Assembly: GCA_015075105.1 (NCBI GenBank)
Contig: JABTUZ010000001.1
Location: 186,001 to 250,000, forward strand
Reading direction: 5' to 3'
Length of the DNA: 64,000 bases
From: Leptospiraceae bacterium
Lineage (GTDB): Bacteria > Spirochaetota > Leptospiria > Leptospirales > Leptospiraceae
Position numbers and translations under genes: made by a program. The notes under the pieces were generated by a model that was given only the letters and a program-made list of their open reading frames with translations, had not been told where the DNA came from and searched no databases. Below, in pieces: positions 51,103-59,382 of this stretch. Each line of letters begins with the position of its first letter. Position 1 is the first letter of the stretch.

Positions 51103-51750
51103 ATGACAAACGTAAAATCAAAACAATTTTGGGATATAGTTCCGGGAAATATTAGAGATGAAGTAAAAAGTATCTTAGTCCATAAAAAATTTTTTCCTGA
51201 ACAAATTGTGTTCAATGAAGGAGATACTTTTAAGGGATTTTTTGTCGTAGAATCCGGGAAGTTTAAATTGTACAACATTAATTACGAAGGAAAAGAAGCA
51301 ATTTTGCATATATCATCAAAAGGGAGACTGATTGCTGCCCCTCATTTATTTCAGGAAATTTCCTATTATCCTGCCTCATGTGAGGCAATCGAAGAGGGTG
51401 CTTTGAGTTTTTTTGACAGAAATATTTTTAAAAAACTTTTATTGAAAGATCCAGAATTTCTATTTGAATTTTCTGCTTTGATTGTGGACATGATTTTTAC
51501 TTTAAAGCAAAGGCTTACATCTATCATGTTGAACGATGTAAAGCATAGATTGCTGTTGTTTTTTGAAGAAACGGGTGGAAAGGATGAATATGTGGGAATC
51601 CCTATTCAAAAAAAACACCTTGCCCTGATTCTTGGAACTACCCCGGAGACCTTGAGTAGGAGTCTAAAGATATTAGAAGACGATGGCATTATTTCTCACA
51701 AAGACGGAAAATATAAAATTCTCTCAGAGAGAGGAAGCCTCAATCAGTAA
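51103..51750 (+). CDS. Crp/Fnr-family transcription regulator
   Basis: 215 residues. The N-terminal cyclic-nucleotide-like beta-barrel (GDTFKGFFVVESGKFKLYNI) lacks the FNR iron-sulfur cysteines, and the C-terminal winged helix reads ALILGTTPETLSRSLKILED, whose E-x-x-S-R is the FNR-type recognition signature for TTGAT half-sites. The absence of cluster Cys suggests a DNR/NnrR-like sensor, perhaps of nitric oxide through haem. It sits 63 bases before nnrS. Confidence 0.88.
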   Translation: MTNVKSKQFWDIVPGNIRDEVKSILVHKKFFPEQIVFNEGDTFKGFFVVESGKFKLYNINYEGKEAILHISSKGRLIAAPHLFQEISYYPASCEAIEEGALSFFDRNIFKKLLLKDPEFLFEFSALIVDMIFTLKQRLTSIMLNDVKHRLLLFFEETGGKDEYVGIPIQKKHLALILGTTPETLSRSLKILEDDGIISHKDGKYKILSERGSLNQ

Positions 51751-51763
51751 TTTAGAAAGTTAT

Positions 51764-51777
51764 TTGATCTATATCAA
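51764..51777. promoter_or_regulatory. Perfect FNR/DNR-type operator upstream of nnrS
   Basis: TTGATCTATATCAA, the exact FNR-family consensus TTGAT-N4-ATCAA, centred 43-44 bases before the nnrS start. A -10-like TAAAAT lies at 51795-51800 and AGGA at 51801-51804. The adjacent Crp/Fnr gene encodes a protein whose recognition helix fits this site. Confidence 0.85.
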
Positions 51778-51813
51778 TTACCTTTTAAGATAAATAAAAT
51801 AGGATTATAAAAC

Positions 51814-53049
51814 ATGAATAAATTAAAGCAAATAATAAATAAAACAGACGAGCCGTATAGAATATTTTTCCCACTTGGAATTTTAGGGGCTTTGATTGGT
51901 GCGGGTATATGGATTCCTGCGTGGTTGTTACAAAAGCAATTTTCTTTTTTGAGTCCTGAAATACTTTTTTTTCTTCCTAGAAATAATTATCCGATCCAAG
52001 AGCATATTTTGATTTTATTCAATTTATTTTTGTCTCCAATTGTTGCGGGGTTTGCACTTACTGCCATACCAAGGTTTACTGCTACAAGTCCTATGAAGCC
52101 TGCATTTGTGGGAGTTTTGTTTTCTTTGTATTTGTCTCTATTTGTGTTCTTTTTTCTGTATTCATACCCGATCTTTTTTTATTCTTTTAGTTTTTTGTTT
52201 TTCTTTTCTTTATTTTACTTTACTGCAAAAAGATACAAAGCATCGGGTTTTAAATTTCCTGGGTACCTTCAAGTATTTTTGGCAGGACTCTTTTTAGGTG
52301 CGTTAGGCGCATTGTTTATTTTGCTTAGCTTATTTTTAAAAAATGAAACTTTTTTTGCAGGAAAAATTTTAATATTTTATGGGATGCTTCCTCTAATAAT
52401 TATAGGAATAGGTACAAAATTGATTATTCCTGTAACTCAAGGGCAAAATCCGCAAGTAAGAATGGCTTGGATGCAAAGAGCAGAGTCCATTCCTCCTACT
52501 CACACTTTAATGATGATTGTTGTATTTGGACTTTCTTTTGTATTTGAAATTGTAGCTTTATTCCATACAGATCTTGAGTGGGTTTCAATCGTTTGCAGAG
52601 CATCCAGACTTGGTGCTTTGGTATTTTGGTTTATTCGATATTTCCATATCTTGGAATTTAAAAGTTTTTCGGGAAGACTGTCCGTAACAATTTATATATC
52701 TATTTGGATGTTTTTACTCGGACTATTAGGTCATTCGTTTGGAGGAAGGTATTCTGCGCACTATGCTCATATATACTTTATTAGTGGAGTCAGTCTATTC
52801 ATCATGTCTATTATGTCCAGAGTAGTGATGTCTCATGCCGGTAAAGATCTCGCCTACGAAAAATCATCCAATATTTTTCTAATTTTTGCGAGCTTGTTGA
52901 TTATTGCAGCATTTAACAGAGCTACTGCATTTTTCTTGCCGGAAAGAACTTTTTCTCATTTAGCTTACGCCTCGATTATTTTTATCGTTGCGCTTTTAAT
53001 TTGGGCTTTTAAAATAGGAAAAAATATTTTTGAGGTACCAAAAGATTAA
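51814..53049 (+). CDS. nnrS: NnrS-family haem-copper membrane protein
   Basis: 411 residues with about twelve hydrophobic segments. The start ILGALIGAGIWIPAWLL and LTAIPRFTATSPMKPAFVG are NnrS signatures, and several membrane His residues (IQEHILILFN, VVMSHAGKDL) can bind haem/copper. NnrS proteins protect against nitric-oxide or nitrosative stress. The FNR-type operator directly in front and the neighbouring regulator argue for control by NO or low oxygen. Confidence 0.85.
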   Translation: MNKLKQIINKTDEPYRIFFPLGILGALIGAGIWIPAWLLQKQFSFLSPEILFFLPRNNYPIQEHILILFNLFLSPIVAGFALTAIPRFTATSPMKPAFVGVLFSLYLSLFVFFFLYSYPIFFYSFSFLFFFSLFYFTAKRYKASGFKFPGYLQVFLAGLFLGALGALFILLSLFLKNETFFAGKILIFYGMLPLIIIGIGTKLIIPVTQGQNPQVRMAWMQRAESIPPTHTLMMIVVFGLSFVFEIVALFHTDLEWVSIVCRASRLGALVFWFIRYFHILEFKSFSGRLSVTIYISIWMFLLGLLGHSFGGRYSAHYAHIYFISGVSLFIMSIMSRVVMSHAGKDLAYEKSSNIFLIFASLLIIAAFNRATAFFLPERTFSHLAYASIIFIVALLIWAFKIGKNIFEVPKD

Positions 53050-53517
53050 TTATTTTCCGATTAATTTTCTTAATCTAATCGGAATTTCTTTTAAACTATT
53101 GTATTTTTTCTTTTTACCGTTTGGCATGGTAACGTAATAGACTCCATTGATTACTTCCATAAAAAAATCATCGGGATTTTTATTTTGAGTAGGATTAGAT
53201 CTTTTATCCAATTCGTGTACCATTTTTTGGTATTTCTGCGGTAGCTTTTCCCACGACGGAAAAGACTTCACAATTCCATTTTCATTTACTGTATATTTCC
53301 CATCCTCTTGTAAGATTTTTGTTCCGAGATAGTCAAACATTTCTACAATAGAAAGTTTTTCCTTTTTTTTATTTTGGGGTGGTTCTGTTTTTATCTTAAT
53401 TGATTTTAGAAAATTTTGTCTAAAAGAAATATTGAATAAAAGAAGTAAAAACGAAAAGAGTGCAATGACGAGAGAAATAAAAAGAGCCATTTCTGAAAAC
53501 TGAAGAGGAAAATTCAA
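53050..53517 (-). CDS. Single-pass membrane protein, unknown function
   Basis: 155 residues. One N-terminal helix (MALFISLVIALFSFLLLLF) is followed by a charged cytoplasmic or periplasmic domain rich in Lys (residues 45-155) with a short beta-like MEVINGVYYVTMPNGKKKKY near the C-terminus. No family was recognised. It is convergent with nnrS and 21 bases from the next minus-strand gene, so the two minus-strand genes may be one unit. Confidence 0.6.
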   Translation of the reverse strand: MNFPLQFSEMALFISLVIALFSFLLLLFNISFRQNFLKSIKIKTEPPQNKKKEKLSIVEMFDYLGTKILQEDGKYTVNENGIVKSFPSWEKLPQKYQKMVHELDKRSNPTQNKNPDDFFMEVINGVYYVTMPNGKKKKYNSLKEIPIRLRKLIGK

Positions 53518-53538
53518 TTCAAGTCACTCATCTTAAAA

Positions 53539-53832
53539 TTATTTTATTCGGTACTCCATATTTTTACATTGAATTGGAGTCGGGTCTGTAGAATTCCAGC
53601 TATTGCAGTCTATGGCAGATATGACTTTTACACAAGTATCGATATCCACTTTTCTGCTTTTTCCGGGCATGAAGCTGGTAATATTGTGATGGGTTCCGCA
53701 GGCAGAATCTTTTGCTGCAAACGCTTTTATAATTTTTGAATTGGATTCTTCAAAACTATAGTAAAGAGGTTTGTCGTTCATGCAGTAAAAAAATTGAGAG
53801 GAAAGTATTAAAAATAAAAAAATCTTCTTCAC
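53539..53832 (-). CDS. Small lipoprotein, unknown function
   Basis: 97 residues from the GTG at 53832, preferred because AGGA lies about nine bases upstream and the signal VKKIFLFLILSSQFFYC starts there; an upstream in-frame start would add 24 residues with no signal role. Five Cys in the mature part (DSACGTHH, DTCVKVISAIDCN, PIQCKNMEY plus the lipid Cys) suggest disulfides. Divergent from the glycosyltransferase gene. No family recognised. Confidence 0.6.
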   Translation of the reverse strand: MKKIFLFLILSSQFFYCMNDKPLYYSFEESNSKIIKAFAAKDSACGTHHNITSFMPGKSRKVDIDTCVKVISAIDCNSWNSTDPTPIQCKNMEYRIK

Positions 53833-53862
53833 TTGTTTTATCCTATTGAAAATAAAGAAAGT

Positions 53863-54948
53863 ATGCAGAAAAAAATAGGGATAGATTGCAGGATGATAGA
53901 GCATTCAGGAATCGGCATACGAATCGATTCTTTGGTAAATGCTTTGCTTGAAAACAATAAAATGTTTAAAATCTATTTATTTGGTGATCCGAAAAAACTG
54001 ATAAAATTTTCCTATCAAGCTGAAATTATAGACTATCAAGCCAAGATTTATGGGATTCGTGAGTTTTTCGGTCATGTAAAAATGTTGGATATGGATATAT
54101 TAGACATTCCGCATTTTAACATTCCGATATTTTTCGTAAGAAAATGTATCGTAACTATTCACGATATAATTCCTTTTAAGATGAAAGAATTTCACGGTAG
54201 TTTGTTAAAACAGGTTTATATAAAAATTGTATTTTGGATAATTTTAAAATTCTCAAAAAAAGTAGTTTCTGTTTCTGAATTTACAAAAAAAGACTTAATA
54301 GATGAATTTCACTTTTCACCGGAAAAAATTCGAGTTATTTACAATGGGATAGATAAGAAAATTTTCTATCCAAGAAAAATAAGGGATATTCAAAACTTTA
54401 AGAAAAAATATTCTCTTCCTACAAAATACTTTTTAACCATAGGGATCGGGAAAAAACACAAAAATGTAGAGTTTTTGATTCGATCTTTGAATTTTGTTTG
54501 GGAAAAAAAGAAGAGAAATATACCTCTTGTAGTCGCAGGTATAGGAAAAGAAATTCCAGAGTATTTAAAAATCGAAGCAAGTAACCCAAACCCAAGAGTA
54601 ATAATTTTTCCGAGAGTTGAAATAGAGGAGCTTGCCCTTTTGTATTGCGGGGCTTATTTCTTTATCTATCCTTCATTGTACGAAGGTTTTGGATTTCCTG
54701 TTTTAGAGGCACAAAGTTGTTGTTGTCCTGTGATTTCGTCTAACGCATCTGTTTTACCTGAGGTACTGCAAAATAGCGCATATTTTTTTGATCCGAAAAG
54801 TGAGGAAGATTTTTTGAAAGTATATTTGCAAGCAACTAAAACAGATTCCTCTCGAATGAAATTTATTCAAAAGGGATTCTGGAATGCAAAAAGATTCTTC
54901 TGGGAAAAATCAGCCTTAGAAGTTCTTGAGGAATACTCTTTACTCTAA
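53863..54948 (+). CDS. GT4-family glycosyltransferase
   Basis: 361 residues from the ATG at 53863. The first half carries DCRMIEHSGIGIRIDSL, the second a UDP- or GDP-sugar-binding Rossmann fold with VIYNGIDKKIFYP, VVAGIGKE and the E-x7-E motif in PSLYEGFGFPVLEAQSC. It is a retaining GT-B enzyme of the WbaZ/mannosyltransferase kind, probably for surface polysaccharide or LPS. Its stop overlaps the end of the convergent HD-like gene by four bases. Confidence 0.88.
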   Translation: MQKKIGIDCRMIEHSGIGIRIDSLVNALLENNKMFKIYLFGDPKKLIKFSYQAEIIDYQAKIYGIREFFGHVKMLDMDILDIPHFNIPIFFVRKCIVTIHDIIPFKMKEFHGSLLKQVYIKIVFWIILKFSKKVVSVSEFTKKDLIDEFHFSPEKIRVIYNGIDKKIFYPRKIRDIQNFKKKYSLPTKYFLTIGIGKKHKNVEFLIRSLNFVWEKKKRNIPLVVAGIGKEIPEYLKIEASNPNPRVIIFPRVEIEELALLYCGAYFFIYPSLYEGFGFPVLEAQSCCCPVISSNASVLPEVLQNSAYFFDPKSEEDFLKVYLQATKTDSSRMKFIQKGFWNAKRFFWEKSALEVLEEYSLL

Positions 54949-56126
54949 ATATCGTTTGGAGGAATAGGTAAATCGTTTGAAAAAGCACATTTTTCATACC
55001 ATCCGGGTTCTAAATGATCCCCAAGTCTGGACTTATGTTTTTCGTTTTCAATAGCCACTACTTTGATTGGTTGAGATGCGAGTCTGTGTTTGCACGGAAT
55101 TTCAGGGTTTTTACAAACTACTTGGGTTGACTTAGGTTTTGGGTAGGCAAGTGCAAATTTTCCGTGAGGGCACTTATTTTCTACCTTTCCTATATCTGAG
55201 CCATAGGTAAAAAATTCAGTATATTTATTAAAAAATCCCACAAACCCTTTGATAACAGGGTTTGGAAAATATCCTTTTTGTGCTTGAAGGGAAATGTCAT
55301 ACATTACTTTTTCGGTTGAAGATTCTTCATTTGCCAATAGTCTTTTTTGAAAATTAAAATATTCTACTAATTTCAAAATTATTCTTGATAATTCTACTGG
55401 ATCAGAATACCAATTATCTCTTTTGTCTGCATTCAGATATCGTAACTCAATTCTGTTGTGTCCGTCGATGATTTTGGATACTTCTTTGGCAATTTCTTTT
55501 CTGTCGATTTCACTTGCAGAAAGTGCATCATGGTTGGATTCTCCTCCAAATATTTCTTCTTCTTCCCATTTAACCGAATTCATGGTTGTATAATCGTGGA
55601 GCATTCCTGCTTGAAATAAATGAATTAGTTCTGAATAGGTTAAATTGTCTTTTTTTTGGGTTGCATATAATCCAATGCTTGTCAGTGTCACTTCAAATAA
55701 ATGGTCCAAAACTGCCGATTCATTAAACATAGTAAGAATCATAAATCCCAGGAAAAATTTATTTTTTAAAGCACTTCGGATTACCCTATCCATATCTACC
55801 TCTGTGGATTTGAGTAGATGGGCAGGAAAGGAATAAGAATTCAGTCCAAGTAGTTTGTCTGATTTGCTGATAACCATAGAAATTAGGTGGGATTCGAAAT
55901 ATTCTGTATTTTCAAAACGAAGAGTTAATTTTTCATCTAACCCTCGGTTGATGAGGGATTGAAGGATAGTGTCTTTTAACGGTCTTTTTGCTTGAACTAA
56001 AACTCTACCTTCTTCATCTTTGATCTCATCTTCTAATCTAAGATAGTCTAAGTTCCCAAGGAATTCTCCAAACTTATAAATTTGTCCAACTCGATTTGTG
56101 AAGAAGTATTTTCCGTCGTGTTCCAT
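54945..56126 (-). CDS. HD-domain-like protein, unknown substrate
   Basis: 393 residues. An HD-type core is seen at about residues 140-235: LDHLFEVTLTSIGLYATQ, IHLFQAGMLHDYTTM with the HD pair, SNHDALSASEI and IIDGHNRIEL giving further His residues. The C-terminal ~90 residues contain Cys/His clusters (KCPHGKFA, VCKNPEIPCKHR) that may bind metal. It resembles HD-GYP-like phosphodiesterases but lacks a clear GYP motif. Shares no operon gap with maeB (four bases), so they are co-transcribed. Confidence 0.65.
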   Translation of the reverse strand: MEHDGKYFFTNRVGQIYKFGEFLGNLDYLRLEDEIKDEEGRVLVQAKRPLKDTILQSLINRGLDEKLTLRFENTEYFESHLISMVISKSDKLLGLNSYSFPAHLLKSTEVDMDRVIRSALKNKFFLGFMILTMFNESAVLDHLFEVTLTSIGLYATQKKDNLTYSELIHLFQAGMLHDYTTMNSVKWEEEEIFGGESNHDALSASEIDRKEIAKEVSKIIDGHNRIELRYLNADKRDNWYSDPVELSRIILKLVEYFNFQKRLLANEESSTEKVMYDISLQAQKGYFPNPVIKGFVGFFNKYTEFFTYGSDIGKVENKCPHGKFALAYPKPKSTQVVCKNPEIPCKHRLASQPIKVVAIENEKHKSRLGDHLEPGWYEKCAFSNDLPIPPNDI

Positions 56127-56130
56127 GTTT

Positions 56131-57411
56131 TTATTCTCGTTGGATTTTTTTCAATTCTTGTATGTACTTTTCTCTTCCTATGTAAGGAATTCTTGCGACT
56201 TTTGAATTTACCGCAGCCTCAGCCACTGCTGGAGCTACTTTGAATAAAGCTCTTTTATCGAATGGCTTCGGGATTATATAATCTTTTCCAAAATGGAACT
56301 TCTCTCCGAAATATGCTTTTGCAACTTCATCCGGGACAGGCTCACGTGCAAGCTCTGCTAAAGCATACGCTGCTGCAAGCCTCATCTCAAGAGTGATTTG
56401 TCTTGATCTGACATCAAGTGCACCTCGGAATATATAAGGAAATCCGAGGAGATTGTTTACTTGGTTAGGGAAATCACTTCTTCCTGTTCCCATAATCAAA
56501 TCATTTCGTACAGAGATTGCATCATCATAGCTGATCTCTGGGTCAGGATTGGATAACGCGAAAATAATAGGATCCTTAGACATTTTTTTTACCATTGATT
56601 TTGAAACTATATCTTTATTAGACACTCCAATCAGAAGGTCAGCCTCCTCCATGATTTCATCCAGAGTTGACTTGTCTGTGTTTCGTATAAATTGCTTTTT
56701 TATTTCGTTTAAGTCAGTTCTTTTGTGGTTGATAACACCCTTCGAGTCAACTAAAAATATATTATTCATTTGAATACCGATGTTACAAATCATATAAGCA
56801 ATTGCAACAGCCGCAGCCCCCGCACCACTGATGACTACTTTTATTTTTGATGGGTTTTTTCCATTGAGATAGAGTGCATTTATGAGCGCCGCAGTTACTA
56901 TTATAGATGTTCCGTGTTGGTCGTCGTGGAATACAGGGATATCCATTGTATCAATTAGAGTTTGTTCTATATGAAAACACTCAGGGGCTTTAATATCTTC
57001 TAAATTGATTCCACCAAAGGTAGGCTCCATTAATTTTACGGCACGAATGAACTCTTCGGGGTTTTTTGTGTCCAACTCTATATCAAACACATCTATTCCG
57101 GCAAATTTTTTAAACAGTACTGCCTTTCCTTCCATTACCGGTTTTCCCGATGCTGCTCCAATATCTCCAAGCCCCAAGACTGCGGTACCATTTGTAATGA
57201 TTCCGACCAAATTCCCCCTATTTGTATATTGATAAGATAGATCCTTATCTTTTTGAATTTCTAAACAAGGGTAGGCGACTCCAGGTGTGTAGGCTAAAGA
57301 TAGGTCGTGAGAATTGGAAGTTGCCTTTGTTGATACCACTGAAGTCTTTCCCTTGGGGTAGTCAGAATGGTATTTTAGTGCTTCTTCTTTTTCTGTGCTT
57401 TGAGATGCCAT
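56131..57411 (-). CDS. NAD(P)-dependent malic enzyme (short form)
   Basis: 426 residues, the length of the catalytic part alone; the phosphotransacetylase-like C-terminal domain of long MaeB is absent. Motifs include [54 protein letters not shown] and the Rossmann [17 protein letters not shown], plus [10 protein letters not shown]. It oxidatively decarboxylates malate to pyruvate. Upstream lies the DUF1564 module; downstream the HD-like gene follows by four bases. Confidence 0.93.
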   Translation of the reverse strand: MASQSTEKEEALKYHSDYPKGKTSVVSTKATSNSHDLSLAYTPGVAYPCLEIQKDKDLSYQYTNRGNLVGIITNGTAVLGLGDIGAASGKPVMEGKAVLFKKFAGIDVFDIELDTKNPEEFIRAVKLMEPTFGGINLEDIKAPECFHIEQTLIDTMDIPVFHDDQHGTSIIVTAALINALYLNGKNPSKIKVVISGAGAAAVAIAYMICNIGIQMNNIFLVDSKGVINHKRTDLNEIKKQFIRNTDKSTLDEIMEEADLLIGVSNKDIVSKSMVKKMSKDPIIFALSNPDPEISYDDAISVRNDLIMGTGRSDFPNQVNNLLGFPYIFRGALDVRSRQITLEMRLAAAYALAELAREPVPDEVAKAYFGEKFHFGKDYIIPKPFDKRALFKVAPAVAEAAVNSKVARIPYIGREKYIQELKKIQRE

Positions 57412-57565
57412 AGATTTTATTACAATATGTCCATAATTCTAAAAAACCCTTTAAAATAAAGGCTTTTATGTGTATGGATTTCTTTGAGGATTCTCTAATT
57501 GTGTTTTTTTTCCACTAACCCAACTTTTTTAGAAGTTACGTATTTAGTGCTGATTCAGTACTTTT

Positions 57566-58430
57566 CGTGCAAAAATGTGGGAACTCCAATTCAGAGGACT
57601 GATGCCTGATGTCTGAGGTCAGAAATAGTGGAGGTGGAAATTTTTTTCAATTAGATTTTCTTTTTATATAAATGTTTTGAGTTTACGCTTTTAGTGCAGA
57701 TTTTTCACTTTTCGTGTGAAAATGTGGGATCTCCACTCTTTTCAGTAAAGTGCATGTTTTACACCAATTGTTCACCTTTTATGCAAAAATGTGGAACTCT
57801 ACTTTTTTGGGATTTTGAGAGATTACACATTTAATGCAGATTGGGGACATTTTAAAAGCTAAATAAAATTTCTTAAAATCAGTAAAATTTTATTTCTATT
57901 AGTATGTTTTTTTACCTTATCATAGAGGACAGAGAATTTTATTTTAAGGAGAAATTTATGAACCCGGAAAAATTTGAGCGAACTCAATCGAGTCTGCTTA
58001 TTCCAGAAAAATTTATGGATGAGTTTAATTCGAGGACTGAAACTATTTCGAGAGAAGATTACTTGCACGAATTGCTGGAGAGATATAGGAATGTGTTACT
58101 TTGGCGGACTTTTGAAAAGTTGGATTGTGTGAAGACGGTGTATCAGGAAGAAGGGCAAAATTTGCAAAAGAAGAATTTTCGTCCAGAGAATGCAGATTGG
58201 ATTGAGCTAGGTGAGTTTGCTCAATGGCTTGGTATTTCCCGAACGGCTCTTTTTACTCTTCTTTTGTTACTTGACATTGCCGGATGGGACATAATCATCC
58301 CTGCCAAGTTCTATGACTTTGGAGTTCCACCCAAGGTCAGTTCTATTGCGGTAGGAGTTTACCTCTCCAAGAGAAAAACTATACGATACAATAGGCTGAT
58401 ACGACATAAGATGTAGCAAAAAAACAAAAA
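57566..58430 (+). repeat. DUF1564 module, intact copy (direct repeat of 35431-36345)
   Basis: A ~390-base leader and a complete DUF1564 gene. The leader repeats a string like ACG-TTTAGTGCAGATTT-CACTTTTCGTG followed by AAAAATGTGGGAACTCCA at roughly 146-base spacing (57538-57588, 57684-57738, and a shorter one near 57785). Between 57412 and 57957 I see only this leader and no other gene. Confidence 0.85.
57958..58416 (+). CDS. DUF1564 family protein
   Basis: 152 residues from the ATG at 57958, which has a perfect AAGGAG seven bases upstream (an upstream in-frame ATG at 57904 is poorer). Blocks: SSLLIPEKFMDEFNSRTETI, SREDYLHELLERYRNVL with a ribbon-helix-helix-like strand and two helices, FRPENADWIELGEFAQWLG and ISRTALFTLLLLLDIAGWD. 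I know this family as Leptospira-restricted and multi-copy, without known role; the N-terminus suggests DNA binding. Confidence 0.85.
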   Translation: MNPEKFERTQSSLLIPEKFMDEFNSRTETISREDYLHELLERYRNVLLWRTFEKLDCVKTVYQEEGQNLQKKNFRPENADWIELGEFAQWLGISRTALFTLLLLLDIAGWDIIIPAKFYDFGVPPKVSSIAVGVYLSKRKTIRYNRLIRHKM

Positions 58431-58596
58431 AAGAAGAAACAAAGAAAAGAGAGCCTTGTAATAAAAAAAATCTATAGAGAAACTGTGTAAAAAGGTAAAA
58501 TAAAAATAATTAATTATAAGCGATTAGGGATTTTAACAGTTCAGATGCTTTAAAATATCTTCTACATGGGTAAACTAAATTAACCGAAAATATAGT

Positions 58597-59358
58597 GTGG
58601 CAGTTCCCGGAAATACCTCTGAACAATTTAAATCATTTTTATATCTTTTATCAGGAATTCTGTTTGTATTGGTTCTTTTAGATAAGGGGATAAACAAGAA
58701 AAATATATCTGAAGCAGAAATGGCTCAACCTAAAGGTTTTAAAAATATCGGTAAAAATTTTGTAGATAAAATTGAGACAGTCCGGCAAGATAAAAATGAA
58801 AAAGTAGAAAATCCAAGTTCAGAGAAACTTTCTGTAAACGATGAAACAGAGATCTCGGAAGATTCTTCTATCCCTCTTTTTGAAGAACCGGATGAGCCTG
58901 CAAGTAAAAATATAGAATCTTTGTATGTGTATTTTTTAAAGTTTTACGGGAAAGGAAATAAAAGTCATTCAAGGCTTGCTCGTGTTGCCAGAGAATCTGG
59001 TGAATCAACACAGAAAAATATTGAGATTATACTAAATGAATTAATTAAGGGTCCGAATGCAGAAGAAAAAGAAAAAGGAATCCTAAATGCAATTCCATCA
59101 AAATTACTCTATTCAAAAGATTTTGTAATTCAAGATGGAATCTTGCGCATTAATTTGAATGATGAGTTTGGGTATGGAGCTGGACCTGAAATCTTAAAAG
59201 ACAGGATAGACCAACTAACGTATAGTTTGCTGCAAATCCCTGAAATAAGAGGAATCTCTATATCAATAGGAAATAAAAAAATTCATTCTTTAGGTGGGGA
59301 TGGAGTTCCGATTCCACCTGTTCTTGTGAGAAATCAAAGGAAGGTTATGTATTTTTAA
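58597..59358 (+). CDS. GerMN-domain protein with N-terminal anchor
   Basis: 253 residues from a GTG without a strong SD. A hydrophobic helix (FLYLLSGILFVLVLLD) at residues ~12-27 is followed by an acidic linker and a GerMN domain (residues ~105-235: LYVYFLKFYGKGNKSHSRLA, LNELIKGPNAEEKE, INLNDEFGYGAG, LTYSLLQIPEIRGISISI). GerMN modules occur in many bacterial envelope proteins and are thought to mediate binding. It precedes and faces the OmpA-domain gene. Confidence 0.8.
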   Translation: MAVPGNTSEQFKSFLYLLSGILFVLVLLDKGINKKNISEAEMAQPKGFKNIGKNFVDKIETVRQDKNEKVENPSSEKLSVNDETEISEDSSIPLFEEPDEPASKNIESLYVYFLKFYGKGNKSHSRLARVARESGESTQKNIEIILNELIKGPNAEEKEKGILNAIPSKLLYSKDFVIQDGILRINLNDEFGYGAGPEILKDRIDQLTYSLLQIPEIRGISISIGNKKIHSLGGDGVPIPPVLVRNQRKVMYF

Positions 59359-59382
59359 ATTTATGGACTGTAATAAAAAAAA

